Source of the DNA: Planctomycetota bacterium
GTDB taxonomy: Bacteria > Planctomycetota > MHYJ01 > JACQXL01 > JACQZI01
NCBI GenBank assembly: GCA_016207825.1
Contig: JACQZI010000008.1
Location: 1-64,000, forward strand
DNA: 64,000 nt
Direction: 5' to 3'
Shown piece after piece: positions 16,124 to 28,167 of the stretch (position 1 is its first letter; each line of letters starts with the position of its first letter). The position numbers and the translations under genes are program-made. The notes under the pieces are model-generated. The model was not told where the DNA came from and did no database searches. It was given only the letters and a program-made list of their open reading frames with translations.

Positions 16124-16235
16124 ATTAGGAATAATGGTTATTTCCGTCCCCTTAAATTAGGCGTGGCGGTTGGAAGATATTATCTGCGTAGAGTAGAAAA
16201 GATTAGCCACAGAGGCACAGAGAACACAGAGGGGA

Positions 16236-17555
16236 TTATTTGGTTTCTTCTAGGCCGAATTTAAAGAATTCGTAAATATCGTCTAAGGCATGTGACCATT
16301 GGAGATTAAAATAACCTCCGGAAGTTGTGAGTTTTTTAATATTTGAGCCGTCAGCATTCATCGTGTAAATATTACAAGCGATTCTTTCATTAGTCTCTTT
16401 GTTTATTACTTCTCTTGAAGAAGTGAAAGCTATTTTAGTCCCGTCCGGGCTCCATGTCGGTGAAGAATCGGTTCCACTATCCGTTAATTTCGTTATTTTT
16501 TTAGTGGCGACGTTTAATATATAAATATTTCCTTCTAGATGATGCCAGTCCGGAAAACCAGTAATGCCCGGCATAGCGGAAATATCTTTTTCTTTTCCGC
16601 AGACAAAGGCGATTTTGGAGCCGTCCGGATTCCAGGCAGGGTAAAATAGGCTTTTAAGTTCGTCGTTGCTTTCCAATAATAATTCCTCCTTACCCCAATT
16701 TAAGCCGGCTTTGTTTAGACGGAATTTATCCAGATTGCTGAAATATGAAACATAAACAAATTCATCACGGTTTCGGTTCCATGATAAAAAGTATTTTTCT
16801 GGTGTCATATCAGCGGAGGATAATATTTGTTCACGCATTATCTCCTCTTTTTCAGCTAAATCTAATTTTTGAATCTCTCGTTCCATAATAAATATAATAT
16901 GGCTTTCTTCATGCGGAGACCAGGCAAGATAACTTATCTTTTCCATAAAACCTTTTTTCCTAATGACTTCTTTATTAGAACCATTTATATCCATACAAGA
17001 GATTTCATAATCATGTAAATCTTCTTTTTTCGTAACAAAGGCGATTTTAGTGGCTTTGCCGTTCCAGACCGGCGAGAAGTGTTCGTAACCGTCATCTGTC
17101 AGCTTTTTTTCGCTGCCATCAAGGTTTACCAGATAGATATCATTTTCCATGCCTGCGGTACATAGGATGCCCGGTGTGCCGATAAGTGGGTAGAAACTTT
17201 TTAATAGAAGCTTTAATCTGTTCTTGATTTCCGGATTATCCTTTTGTAAATATTGCTTGACGGTTAGCGCTAATGATTGCAATTCTTTTTTTATATCAGG
17301 TGAGTGATTAGAGCGATATTGCTTAATTAGGTTTTTCCCATAGGCTTGCAGGGCTTCCTGCGCCTTTTCCCGCGTTTCCCAATCGTCGCTTCCGAGCTGG
17401 GAGATTAGTAGTGAGTAGTCAGTAGTGAGGGGTGAGGATTTAATTTCTTCGCTATCTACTCGATGCTCGCTACTCGGTGCTGGTTCTGTCGTGCCGCATC
17501 CAATCACCCCGACCAGCATTAATAAAGCTGATATGATTTTTATTCCTGTTCCCAT
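16236..17555 (-). CDS. TolB/PD40-type beta-propeller lipoprotein
   Basis: The 439-aa protein carries a lipobox (LVGVIGC, Cys20) and so is a predicted lipoprotein. Residues about 45-110 form a charged helical segment. From about 125, four or more PD40/WD40-like repeats (DGSEKKLTDDGYEHFSPVWNGKATKIAF; SPTWSPDGTKIAFTS; NADGSNIKKLTTSGG) build a TolB-like propeller. It lacks the TolB N-terminal domain. Near the N-terminus, codons for SSPLTTDYSLLISQL are made of repetitive ACTACTCACTACT-type DNA found elsewhere between genes, so this linker may derive from an inserted word repeat. Specific ligand unknown. Confidence 0.8.
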   Translation of the reverse strand: MGTGIKIISALLMLVGVIGCGTTEPAPSSEHRVDSEEIKSSPLTTDYSLLISQLGSDDWETREKAQEALQAYGKNLIKQYRSNHSPDIKKELQSLALTVKQYLQKDNPEIKNRLKLLLKSFYPLIGTPGILCTAGMENDIYLVNLDGSEKKLTDDGYEHFSPVWNGKATKIAFVTKKEDLHDYEISCMDINGSNKEVIRKKGFMEKISYLAWSPHEESHIIFIMEREIQKLDLAEKEEIMREQILSSADMTPEKYFLSWNRNRDEFVYVSYFSNLDKFRLNKAGLNWGKEELLLESNDELKSLFYPAWNPDGSKIAFVCGKEKDISAMPGITGFPDWHHLEGNIYILNVATKKITKLTDSGTDSSPTWSPDGTKIAFTSSREVINKETNERIACNIYTMNADGSNIKKLTTSGGYFNLQWSHALDDIYEFFKFGLEETK

Positions 17556-17685
17556 GGCTTCCTTATTATAATTTGTTATATTTTAATTTAAAATCCCTGT
17601 TAAGTCAAGCGGTTTTTGGGGTTATCGTTTGTCACGGTGGGGACCGGACAACTGATTACCCACGCACCACCATGGGGTGCGGGTT

Positions 17686-20600
17686 TTACTGCTTGAAGGT
17701 GATGGTTATTTCCCGCTCTTCTTCCCGCGCGATGCGGTTCACGAATTCGCGGAATTCCTTGTAGTCCTTTGCCGGGATGCGCCTGGTTTTAAGCGTTATC
17801 TTTTCCGTAAATACAATCCGCTCATTATCACCTTCGTTCGCGGCTGGCGTGATTTCATACGTAATCTTAAATGTCCCGAATTTGGTCGCCAGCTCCACTT
17901 TTCCCGGAAGCGATTTTACCTGGGCATCCAAAGGCAGGATGAATTCATTGCGGATGGAATCCTCATAAGGGAATTTGTTAATCGGCAATAATAAATCAAA
18001 CTTCCTTTCCGATAGGGCAGTCAGCCCGTAAAGCCCCTGCGGAGCGATGGGTAAATCCCGCCCTGTTTTAGGAGGGAAGAGAACCGCTTTAAAAGATAAA
18101 TCCTTGGTGCCTTCTTTTGCCCCATTCTGCCGAAGGTCCCCATTATCGGGTGTCCCCGAAGCAAAGCGGAGCGGGGCCTGGGCTAATTTCGGGATATTCG
18201 CATCAACCGTAACCGAAGGAGGGGTTTCCAGTTCACCCAGAGCAGATGTCTTTACCGAATTCACCGTGGTCCCGCCGTAAAGGTTGCCCAGCATTCTTTC
18301 CATTATCAGGCTGCTTTTAGCCGGGTTAAAGAAATAATACCTTATCTCGCCCCCTCGCTCGCCTTTAAAGAGCATCTTCATATTAAGCCGCGCATTGCCT
18401 TTTTTGTCAAGCCGGATGGTGTTAATTTCTCTGCGGCTGTTATCTTCCGGGGCTAACGGAGGTATTTCTTTTATCGCGCCGCCGGTTTCATTCAAGACCA
18501 GTACCTTGGAATCCGTATCCGCTGCCGGGACCGTGCCCATGGCGTTAAAGACGGCTGTTCCATCCAGCCAGAGTTCCTGCCCGTTTTCAAGCTGGACGTA
18601 AGAGATGCAGTGGTTAAAATGTTCCACCATGGGGAGTGTTAGGTCATCTTTGCCTTTCGATTCTTCGGCGTAAATCAAAACCGGGTAGGCGGTTATTCCC
18701 ATATCGTTCAGAAAGACGTTAATCATGGTTGCTTTGTCTTTGCAATCGCCGAAGCGCCGGGCGAATATGGTAGAGGCGCGGTAGGGCTTCCAGCCGTGGA
18801 TTCCGTATTCCCAGGCGACGTATCTTATTTCGCTTATGACATAGGTATAAACCACCCAGATTTTCGCCTCAATTGGTGCGTTCGGCTTGATATAGGGTTT
18901 AAGGGTATCGCGCATTTCATCCGTTATATCATACTGCCGTTTTATCAGGTTCCAATACCATTTGCCGAATTCTTTCCAGCCTTTTTCACCGGCCGGGTAA
19001 GAAGAAACCTCCAGGCGCGGCGCGGTTTCTTCCAATGGCGGCATCAAAGGCTCGGGTGTAAATCCGGAGAGGTTAGTAAGTTCCCATAGGTAGATGGTCT
19101 TGCCTTCTTCCTTAATGATTTTCGATTGATTTTCCGGCAGGGGTGAATTTTTCAAGTTAAAGTAAATGGGTTTATCCGGCGGGGCAATCAGTATGTAGCC
19201 TGCCTTATAAGCCGGGTTGGTTTTGGTGAAATAAAAAGAATCGCCGAAGTAATCTCCGAAAAACCCCACCTGGGTATCATCGCGGCGGTATTCCAAATCT
19301 ATAAGGGCATTTTCTTCCAGCGGCGGCAAATCCATGGCGTATCCGCCCTGGTAGGTCGCATCAGCGCGCCGTCCATCCGGATAAATCACCCGTGCAGTGA
19401 GCATCTTGATTCTTTGCCGTTCGGGATTGTAGGAAAGCGTGACTTTCTGGAAATCCTTGATGCCTTTTTCGTTGAGTATCCGGATAATCTGGTGGATATA
19501 TTTACGGCAGGTGCCGTCTTTGTTAATCTTGTTTACGGATTGGTTAAGGAGGAAATATGCGGAGCCTTCCAGATCCGTTGGTTTTTCTTTGGATTGTTCC
19601 CGCTCTTGGAGGATGGTTTCCAGCCCAATCTTATAAGGCGTTTCGAAAGATTCTGATGAGCTTTCCACCCATTCCATATAGCGTTGTAACCACAGGTAAT
19701 TCGGGTTTACCAGGAGCGCCTTTGCCCAGGAAACCCTGGCTTCGTCAATATTGCCGAGCTGCCGGAGATATTGCCCCTCCAGCCCAAGCGCGAGGTAATT
19801 ATCCGGGCAAAGCTCCAAGGCCTTCCTGGTTTCCTTGAGTGCTTTTTCATTATCATTCAAGCCTTCCATTATTTTGGCGCGCGCTATATAGGATTCAACC
19901 GGGGATAAGCCCAGCCAGATGGAAACATCGTGCAGTTGTAAAGCCTGTGCCAAGTGTCCCCTTTTTACCAGGATATCAATCATGCCGTTCCGGGCTATGA
20001 AATCGGTGTAATCCACGTTCCGTAGGATATGCTGGTAGATAAGGAAAGCCTCATCCAGACGGTTGGTATTTAAAAGCCAGAGGGCGTAATCGTATTGGAG
20101 CGGAAGGTAATCCGGATTTTTCACGGATAATGATTTCAGGTTGGAGAGCTTTTCGTTTTCAAATCTTTTCGCCTCGAACCATTTTATTTCCAGGTGCCTG
20201 GCTGGTGTAAAATCAGGATTTACCTTTACCGCGCGGTCGAGGTAATCGCGTGTCTTAGTGAGGTTCTTCATGGAGTAAAAATAATATTCGGCAAGGCCGG
20301 TAAGCGCCTGGAGGTGTTCTGGTGAGAGTCCCACGGTCATTTCCATGAGTTCCCGGTAGGCGTTTTCATCCTTTTCCGAGGGCGAAAGCGTTTCATCCTT
20401 AAGCGATTTCGCCAGGTAGTAATAATAATATGCCTGGTTTAAAGAAGCGCGGGCGGTATGGAGAAACGCTTCCCTTTCCGCCGGTTTGTGCCGGTCAGAA
20501 TCCGAGCGCGCCTGGTGTATGATGCCGGCATAGAAAGAATAACCGGCCTTTTCCGGGTAGCGCCGGGAGATTTTTTCCAGGTATTCCAGGGCGCTTTCCG

Positions 20601-21594
20601 TTAAACGCGGTTTCTTGCGGGTGGGATTTTCCGGCAGTAGAATATCCTTTATTTCTTCCTCGCGCGAGGCGTATTTTAAGCCTGTTAACGGTGCTCCATC
20701 CGCAGAGGTTATCCTTAAGCGGAAACCGCGCCCGTAACCGGTGGAAGAGGCTTTTACCAGTATTTCATTCCATCCTTTTTCGAGTGTTCCCGCGGCAATA
20801 TTCTGGTCAAGTGTGGCGCGTGCACGCTGGATATCATTGTAATACAATAAAGTTTCGTTAAGCCAGAGCTTGATTCCTTCCTCGCAGGCAATCCGGAAAT
20901 TTACCGGCCTGGTTTCTTCGGAAAAGACGTAGGTGAGCGCATAGGCAATGTAATTATCGTTCGGGCTCAAATAATTTGAAAGGTTCATATAACCGCCTGA
21001 AATATCGTTTAGGGATATATGGCGCCAGGAGACGCTCTTTTTCCTGCCGTCGTAGCTTGCATTTAAGTCTATGGCGTTTTCCGGCTGGTAGGGTGTGTTG
21101 AAGCCGGAGCCGTTTTCGTTATCAAAGGGGCCGATAACCTGCCAACTGTTGACAAAGCCGAGTTCAGAGAATTTTTCCCTGCCTTGGGCGGTGTCGTTGG
21201 TTTTGCAGCATAAGATAGCGAGGTAATATTTTACCCAGGAGGAAAATTCCGGCAGGGTCTGGTATTTTTCAACTTTGGAGAGGAGTTTTACGGCGTCTTT
21301 GAACCGGTAATTTTCCGAATAAAGCCCGACCAGTTTATGGAGGTATGCCTCGCTTATTGCCGTATAGAGTTTCTTGTCGTCGCCTTTTACTATTTCCTGT
21401 TCCTTTAACAATTCCATCAATGCCTGGCTAAGGTAATCGATTGATTCCTCAAAATCGCCCCGGCTTTCGGCAGCCAGGATCTTTTCATCCGTTTTATTTA
21501 GGAAGGAAAGCGTGTTGTCGGATTGCGGCCAGGACGGCGAGAGACAGATTAAGAAGAGGAAGACAATCGCTAATTTGATGTTTTTAAGGCGCAT
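17686..21594 (-). CDS. TPR / DUF3857 / transglutaminase-like exported protein
   Basis: The 1302-aa protein begins with a cleavable signal peptide (AIVFLFLICLSPSWPQ). Residues about 30-640 hold helical and TPR repeats (NPDFTPARHLEIKWFEAKRF; CPDNYLALGLEGQYLRQLG). DUF3857 occupies about 700-860, followed by a transglutaminase-like domain with the triad Cys951 (FGDCKDKATM), His992 (VEHFNHC) and Asp1011 (LWLDGTA). The C-terminal part is beta-rich. A family R1 repeat lies in frame at about residues 1140-1158. Start is ATG 21594, two bp after the ffh stop, with GGGG inside the end of ffh, so translation is probably coupled. Substrate is unknown. Confidence 0.85.
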   Translation of the reverse strand: MRLKNIKLAIVFLFLICLSPSWPQSDNTLSFLNKTDEKILAAESRGDFEESIDYLSQALMELLKEQEIVKGDDKKLYTAISEAYLHKLVGLYSENYRFKDAVKLLSKVEKYQTLPEFSSWVKYYLAILCCKTNDTAQGREKFSELGFVNSWQVIGPFDNENGSGFNTPYQPENAIDLNASYDGRKKSVSWRHISLNDISGGYMNLSNYLSPNDNYIAYALTYVFSEETRPVNFRIACEEGIKLWLNETLLYYNDIQRARATLDQNIAAGTLEKGWNEILVKASSTGYGRGFRLRITSADGAPLTGLKYASREEEIKDILLPENPTRKKPRLTESALEYLEKISRRYPEKAGYSFYAGIIHQARSDSDRHKPAEREAFLHTARASLNQAYYYYYLAKSLKDETLSPSEKDENAYRELMEMTVGLSPEHLQALTGLAEYYFYSMKNLTKTRDYLDRAVKVNPDFTPARHLEIKWFEAKRFENEKLSNLKSLSVKNPDYLPLQYDYALWLLNTNRLDEAFLIYQHILRNVDYTDFIARNGMIDILVKRGHLAQALQLHDVSIWLGLSPVESYIARAKIMEGLNDNEKALKETRKALELCPDNYLALGLEGQYLRQLGNIDEARVSWAKALLVNPNYLWLQRYMEWVESSSESFETPYKIGLETILQEREQSKEKPTDLEGSAYFLLNQSVNKINKDGTCRKYIHQIIRILNEKGIKDFQKVTLSYNPERQRIKMLTARVIYPDGRRADATYQGGYAMDLPPLEENALIDLEYRRDDTQVGFFGDYFGDSFYFTKTNPAYKAGYILIAPPDKPIYFNLKNSPLPENQSKIIKEEGKTIYLWELTNLSGFTPEPLMPPLEETAPRLEVSSYPAGEKGWKEFGKWYWNLIKRQYDITDEMRDTLKPYIKPNAPIEAKIWVVYTYVISEIRYVAWEYGIHGWKPYRASTIFARRFGDCKDKATMINVFLNDMGITAYPVLIYAEESKGKDDLTLPMVEHFNHCISYVQLENGQELWLDGTAVFNAMGTVPAADTDSKVLVLNETGGAIKEIPPLAPEDNSRREINTIRLDKKGNARLNMKMLFKGERGGEIRYYFFNPAKSSLIMERMLGNLYGGTTVNSVKTSALGELETPPSVTVDANIPKLAQAPLRFASGTPDNGDLRQNGAKEGTKDLSFKAVLFPPKTGRDLPIAPQGLYGLTALSERKFDLLLPINKFPYEDSIRNEFILPLDAQVKSLPGKVELATKFGTFKITYEITPAANEGDNERIVFTEKITLKTRRIPAKDYKEFREFVNRIAREEEREITITFKQ
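18122..18177. repeat. Family R1 palindromic repeat, copy 2 (inside a gene)
   Basis: CCATTCTGCCGAAGGTCCCC...TATCGGGTGTCCCCGAA...GCGGAGCGGGGC matches the window-start copy. It lies in the opposite orientation to the host gene but keeps its frame, encoding PLRFASGTPDNGDLRQNG between two beta-rich segments. Confidence 0.85.
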
Positions 21595-21596
21595 GG

Positions 21597-22922
21597 TTAT
21601 TTCCCCAATCCTTTAAACCTTCCCATGAGCTTGCCCATTTTCCCGGCGTTGCCCATGTCTTTCATCATTTTCTGCATTTCCCTGAATTGCTTGAGGAGGC
21701 TGTTGACCTGGGCGACCGAGGTGCCGGAGCCGCGGGCAATGCGCGCTCTCCGGGAGCCGCTGATGATTTCCGGGTTATTACGCTCTTCTTTAGTCATGGA
21801 TTGGACAATCGCCTCGACCCGTTTCATCTCTTTATCGTCTATTTGGTTGACCGCGCCGCCCATTCCGGGAATCATTGCCAGGAGGTCTTTTAACGGTCCC
21901 ATTTTCTTTATCTGCTGGAGCTGGTCGAGGAAATCCTGCAAGGTTAATTCCTGCTTCCGGATTTTTTCCTCAAGCTCCTTGGCGCGTTCCATATCCACGT
22001 TTGCCTGGGCTTTTTCAACCAGAGTGACGATATCGCCCATCCCGAGTATCCTGGAAGCCATGCGGTCCGGGTGGAATTCCTCAAAGTTATCCATTTTCTC
22101 TCCGATGCCGACGAATTTAATCGGCTTGCCGGTAACGGCCTTGACGGAAAGCGCCGCGCCGCCACGCGCATCACCATCCAGCTTGGTTAATATGATTCCG
22201 TTAAGTGAGAGCTGTTTATCGAATTCCGCCGCGCTTTTAACCGCGTCCTGGCCGGTCATGGCATCGGATACCAGGAAGATATTATTAGGCTTTATGCGGA
22301 CGGCGATTTGCTTGAGTTCATCCATCAGTTCTTTATCTATATGGAGCCGGCCGGCGGTATCTACGATGACCGTATCGCGGTTGGTTTCCCTGGCGGTATT
22401 GACGGCTTTTTCACAGAGTTTCGGAGGGAAACCGCCGGGCTCGGAATAAACCGGCAACTTTAACTGGGCGCCGAGTGTTTTAATCTGTTCGATAGCGGCC
22501 GGGCGCTGGATATCCGCCGCGACGAGGAGCGGGGTCTTTCCTTTTTTTACCAGATACTGTGCGAGTTTCGCGCAGGTGGTGGTCTTGCCGGAGCCCTGTA
22601 GCCCCGCCATCATGATTATGGTCGGTCCCGCAGGATTAAAGTTTATGGAATAATCCGGAGGGCCCATGAGGCGCGCCATTTCATCATAGACTATTTTAAC
22701 TATCTGCTGGCCTGGGGAAATGCTCTGGATGACTTCCTGCCCGACGGCACGTTTGGTTACGGCATCTATAAAATCCTTGGCTACCTTGTAATTGACATCG
22801 GCTTCCAGAAGCGCCATGCGCACTTCGCGCATACCATCCTGGATATTTTTTTCGGTTAGTTTTCCCCGGCCGGTGAGTTTGCGGAATGTTGCTTGGAGTT
22901 TTTCGGTAATTGATTCAAACAT
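21597..22922 (-). CDS. ffh: Signal recognition particle protein Ffh
   Basis: The 441-aa GTPase binds signal sequences of nascent membrane and secreted proteins and the SRP RNA (encoded here at 45.7 kb). The N domain is followed by the G domain with GLQGSGKTT (about 107-115), DTAGRLH and TKLDGDARGG. The Met-rich M domain at the C-terminus (QFREMQKMMKDMGNAGKMGKLM) follows the SRP-RNA-binding segment SGSRRARIARGSGTS. Length is typical. It is preceded by the PpiD-like chaperone gene (32-bp gap) and overlaps no gene; all three minus-strand genes form an export-related operon. Confidence 0.97.
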   Translation of the reverse strand: MFESITEKLQATFRKLTGRGKLTEKNIQDGMREVRMALLEADVNYKVAKDFIDAVTKRAVGQEVIQSISPGQQIVKIVYDEMARLMGPPDYSINFNPAGPTIIMMAGLQGSGKTTTCAKLAQYLVKKGKTPLLVAADIQRPAAIEQIKTLGAQLKLPVYSEPGGFPPKLCEKAVNTARETNRDTVIVDTAGRLHIDKELMDELKQIAVRIKPNNIFLVSDAMTGQDAVKSAAEFDKQLSLNGIILTKLDGDARGGAALSVKAVTGKPIKFVGIGEKMDNFEEFHPDRMASRILGMGDIVTLVEKAQANVDMERAKELEEKIRKQELTLQDFLDQLQQIKKMGPLKDLLAMIPGMGGAVNQIDDKEMKRVEAIVQSMTKEERNNPEIISGSRRARIARGSGTSVAQVNSLLKQFREMQKMMKDMGNAGKMGKLMGRFKGLGK

Positions 22923-22954
22923 ATAGGCAGCCGTCCCGATGATTCGGGATTAAA

Positions 22955-24883
22955 TCACTTTTTGTTTTCTTGTTCCTGAGGTGCCGGAGGAGGCATCATG
23001 TTGTTTACCAGGGCTTTTATTTCCGCCCGCCATTTTTCGTTGAAGTCATCGCTTCGCTTGGTCATCCATTCGTTTTCCAGGGACGGCTTCTGGGTATCAA
23101 AATCTTCACCGGCCGGCGGGCGTTTGGCATTTACCTGGACCAGGTAATAAATGCCTTTGCTTTCTATAATCGTATAATCGCCTGTTTCCATCAGCAGGGC
23201 TTTATCCAGGAAGTATGCGTCTATTTCTTCGTGCTCCGGTACGACCTGGTCTCTTTTCACCCAGGAAGACTTGTTTGTCGGCGTGCCTTTGGCTTTTAAG
23301 ATATCTTCAAAGAGCCGTATTTTGATTTCTGTTTCAATCTTCTTTTTTTCCTCGTCTGTTTTGCCTGTAATAGCTGAAGATTCTTCCGTAAAAGACGAGG
23401 TGATTTTAGTCTGCAGTTCCTTGCAATCGTTTTCCGCCGCCTGTTTTGATTTCATCTTTACAATGTCGCGGGTGACTTTTTCTTTGATGGCCATGGTAAA
23501 AGGCGGGTTGTAGGTGACTTTCTTTTCCAGCACTTTAAAGATAAGCTGTCCTTTGCCGCAATCTACCGGGTCGGAGATGATGTCTTTCTCGAAAGCGAAG
23601 ACCTGCTCGGCAAAAGCCGGTGAACCGCCCATGGTTTCGGTGATTTCGTTAACGCGGTCCTGGCTGAAAAAGCCGGTCTTTTCGTAGGACAGGCCGAATT
23701 CCTTGGCGATAGCCTCCAGGTCAACCGGTTTTTGCTTGATTAAGAGGATATCGATACGCTGTTTGATTTCCGATATTTTATCTATAGCCGCCCCTTTGGC
23801 TTCGAGTTCTTTCCACTTGGATTTTATTTCATCCTGGACTTCTTCGAATTTTTTATGGGTTATGGTCGGAGTGATTGGGGTTGAATCGGTTATCTTGAAT
23901 TCATCAAGGTTTTTATCGTAATAGTTTTTGATTTCTTCGGGCGTCGGTTCGCGGACGGTTTCTTTAAGCTTAGTATAATCGGCGATGACGTATTCCGCCT
24001 GGATTTTATCCGGCACGACGTAAGTGGGCATATTATCCCTGAAATACTTTTCCAGTTCCTCGGGTGATTCTATCTTGACTTTGGATTTGTAATCATCCGG
24101 GTCAAATGCCGCCCATTTAATTTTCGCCTCTTCGTTATTCAGGATATACTGGCTGAAAAGGTCCTGAAGCGAGGGGAATTCGCCTTCCTGGCGGAAGCCG
24201 GAGAGCTTCAAGGCTTTTATCCATTCTTCGATCGTCTTTTCGAAGCCGGCCTGGGTTAATTGTATTTCGCGGTCGACGGAAAAGCGGTAATAATCAATGC
24301 TGAACTGGTTGGTGTTCGGGTCGCGGAAAAACGGCAGCCCGGAAGATATAAAACCCTGTATTTCTTCATCAGAGACCTGGATGCCGAGCCTGTCCGCCGT
24401 TGCAGCCAGGACGGCGATTGTTTTGGCAAGGCTTTCAGAATATTTATTCGGTTTATCATTCCACCATTCTTCATAATCTGCAAGATTAAACGGCGCGATA
24501 TTAAGCATGGTAAATGCTTTTTGAAAGTATGCTTCCTGCCAGCTTTTATATTGCCGTTTTATGCTTTCTTCTCCGTCTTTTTGCTCATCCCACCATTTTT
24601 GGAACCTGGTCTCGCTGAAATGGGGCGCTCTTGCAAACATGTAAGGGTTTCTGGAAATATAGCCGGAGATATATCTGTTAAGATTATACCACCGGATTTC
24701 AATGCTTTTAAGTTCGCTTTCGGATATTTCTCTGCCGTAGATGGTGCCGGGCGGATTTTCATCCTGTCCGGCCATGTTTATAAGCTGGGGCGAGATGCCG
24801 AATGCCAGGGCGGTTACGATTGCCAGGATAATAAACGCCTTGCGTTCGTGCTTCTGGAAGAACTTTCGGAAATCTCTTAACAT
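22955..24883 (-). CDS. Membrane-anchored SurA/PpiD-like chaperone
   Basis: The 642-aa protein has a short cytoplasmic start, one membrane anchor (about 15-33, AFIILAIVTALAFGIS) and a long periplasmic part, the topology of PpiD. The N-terminal helical chaperone segment (ISESELKSIEIRWYNLNRYI; LGIQVSDEEIQGFISSGLPFF) and the C-terminal helices (ALLMETGDYTIIESKGIYYLVQV) fit SurA_N_3 proteins. The central parvulin domain (around 380-460) is degenerate, so isomerase activity is doubtful. It lies upstream of ffh in the same orientation, fitting a role with newly exported proteins. Confidence 0.75.
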   Translation of the reverse strand: MLRDFRKFFQKHERKAFIILAIVTALAFGISPQLINMAGQDENPPGTIYGREISESELKSIEIRWYNLNRYISGYISRNPYMFARAPHFSETRFQKWWDEQKDGEESIKRQYKSWQEAYFQKAFTMLNIAPFNLADYEEWWNDKPNKYSESLAKTIAVLAATADRLGIQVSDEEIQGFISSGLPFFRDPNTNQFSIDYYRFSVDREIQLTQAGFEKTIEEWIKALKLSGFRQEGEFPSLQDLFSQYILNNEEAKIKWAAFDPDDYKSKVKIESPEELEKYFRDNMPTYVVPDKIQAEYVIADYTKLKETVREPTPEEIKNYYDKNLDEFKITDSTPITPTITHKKFEEVQDEIKSKWKELEAKGAAIDKISEIKQRIDILLIKQKPVDLEAIAKEFGLSYEKTGFFSQDRVNEITETMGGSPAFAEQVFAFEKDIISDPVDCGKGQLIFKVLEKKVTYNPPFTMAIKEKVTRDIVKMKSKQAAENDCKELQTKITSSFTEESSAITGKTDEEKKKIETEIKIRLFEDILKAKGTPTNKSSWVKRDQVVPEHEEIDAYFLDKALLMETGDYTIIESKGIYYLVQVNAKRPPAGEDFDTQKPSLENEWMTKRSDDFNEKWRAEIKALVNNMMPPPAPQEQENKK

Positions 24884-25008
24884 AAGAAGAGCATAGTATC
24901 AGTTTTTTAGGCTATGTCAAGAAAATCATTACAGGATAACTTTAATGTGATTTTCAGTAGTGAGCATTAAAACTCACCGCAAGATTATTGACGTGCTAAA
25001 ATGAGAAA

Positions 25009-25045
25009 GGAGCGTTCCCCCGGCTTTATGTCGGGGGAACGCTCC
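25009..25045 (-). terminator. Terminator of gdhA
   Basis: A 14-bp perfect stem GGAGCGTTCCCCCG / CGGGGGAACGCTCC with an 8-9 nt loop lies 16 bp after the gdhA stop. On the minus strand it is followed by TTTCTCATTTT. Confidence 0.9.
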
Positions 25046-25060
25046 TTAAGTTGAATGGGT

Positions 25061-26693
<1,633 letters not shown>

Positions 26694-26721
26694 TTGTAAA
26701 TACCAAATTTTATGGTATACT
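26694..26721 (+). promoter_or_regulatory. Promoter of the radical SAM gene
   Basis: TTGTAA (26694-26699) and TATACT (26716-26721) are separated by 16 bp. The -10 ends 27 bp before ATG 26749, which rules out translation from the upstream in-frame start at 26620. Confidence 0.55.
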
Positions 26722-26748
26722 GTCAGCCAAACTTTAAAAATAAGCTAT

Positions 26749-28065
26749 ATGAAGATACTCTTGATTTCCCCGAGCATAGCGCCCGACATAAAAACACCCG
26801 GCGGTTTGATGATACCGCAGTTATCCTTACATATATTGGAGGGGCTTACGCCCCCGGAGTATAATGTAAAAATGCTGGAAGAAGAAACCACTGATATAAA
26901 CCTTGATGAGGAATGCGACCTGGTGGGGATAAGCTGCATGACGGCAAATGCCCCCAGGGCATATAATCTTGCCCGGGAATTCAGGAAGCGTGGTAAAAAG
27001 GTGGTTTTGGGAGGCGTTCATCCGACGCTTTTGCCTGATGAGGCGCTTGGCTATGCCGATTCGGTTGTTATCGGTGAGGCAGAAGGCGTTTGGGAAGAGG
27101 TGCTGAAGGATTTCAAGAACGGCCGTTTGCAAAAGACATATCATCATCCAAAACCCACTCTGGAGCGATATATCCCGCTTAAGTACAGGAAAGAAACCAA
27201 GAAGCGATTGTTTAACGTCATTCCGGTAATGACCACACGGGGGTGTCCCTATAGTTGTGAGTTTTGCTGCGTTTCCGATATATTCGGGAAGGAAATCCGG
27301 CATGCGCCCGTAAAGAATGTCGTCCGCGATATCGAAGATTCCAAAGGCAAGATTTATATATTCCTTGATGATAATATCATAGGAAAGCCCAATTATGCCA
27401 AAGAACTTTTCAGGGCGATAAAGTCTTATAAAATCAAGTGGGTTGGACAGGCGTCTATTTCCTTTGTCCATGATACGGAGCTTATGAAACTGGCGGCGGA
27501 AAGCGGATGTGCCGCCTTGTTTTTTGGGTTGGAGAGCGTTTCTGAAACACAATTAAAATCGATGCGCAAATCAATCAAGGAAATAAAGGGGATAGAAAAT
27601 GCCATAAAGACCATAAAAGGATTCGGCATCCATTTCCACGCGTCCATGGTATTCGGTTTTGACAGCGATACGAAAGCGATATTCCAGGAAACGCTTAACT
27701 TCCTGGAAAGGAATAAAATCGGGACGGCTTCTTTTAACGTCTTAACGCCTTACCCCGGAACGCGGACATATGAGAAACTGAAGAGCGAAGGGCGTTTACT
27801 TACTATGGACTGGAAATATTATGATCATTCCACCGTTGTTTTTAAGCCGAAGAATATGACTCCTTATGAGCTCCAGACCGGAGCAATGTGGGTTAAAAAA
27901 GAGTTTACAAGGACGTCTTCGGTATTAAGAAGGTTTTCGGGAAACCTGTCCCATCCCATTTTATATCTTGCCATGAATCTCGGCATCAGGAAAAACGTCA
28001 GGACGGATGCGGAAAGGCTGCCAGAGTTGGCATCGAAACTGTTCGGGGCTAAAATAGGGCTGTAG
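26749..28065 (+). CDS. B12-binding-domain radical SAM protein
   Basis: The 438-aa protein combines an N-terminal cobalamin-binding-like Rossmann domain (1-140: ILLISPSIAPD, GISCMTANAPRAY, VVLGGVHPTLLPDEAL) with a radical SAM barrel. The cluster cysteines are Cys166, Cys170 and Cys173 (RGCPYSCEFCC). The DxHxxG cobalamin loop is absent, which is common in this branch. Such proteins (BchE/HpnJ-like, often with DUF4070) methylate or rearrange lipids, tetrapyrroles or peptides. It is monocistronic here, so the substrate cannot be inferred. Confidence 0.85.
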   Translation: MKILLISPSIAPDIKTPGGLMIPQLSLHILEGLTPPEYNVKMLEEETTDINLDEECDLVGISCMTANAPRAYNLAREFRKRGKKVVLGGVHPTLLPDEALGYADSVVIGEAEGVWEEVLKDFKNGRLQKTYHHPKPTLERYIPLKYRKETKKRLFNVIPVMTTRGCPYSCEFCCVSDIFGKEIRHAPVKNVVRDIEDSKGKIYIFLDDNIIGKPNYAKELFRAIKSYKIKWVGQASISFVHDTELMKLAAESGCAALFFGLESVSETQLKSMRKSIKEIKGIENAIKTIKGFGIHFHASMVFGFDSDTKAIFQETLNFLERNKIGTASFNVLTPYPGTRTYEKLKSEGRLLTMDWKYYDHSTVVFKPKNMTPYELQTGAMWVKKEFTRTSSVLRRFSGNLSHPILYLAMNLGIRKNVRTDAERLPELASKLFGAKIGL

Positions 28066-28167
28066 CTTTTCGTTGACATTTTAAGGGCTATTTATTAAAA
28101 TAAAAGCACAAGTTCAGTAAGATTGTTTCACACATTGAGAATTGTAAATAAAAAAGGAGAAAAGTAT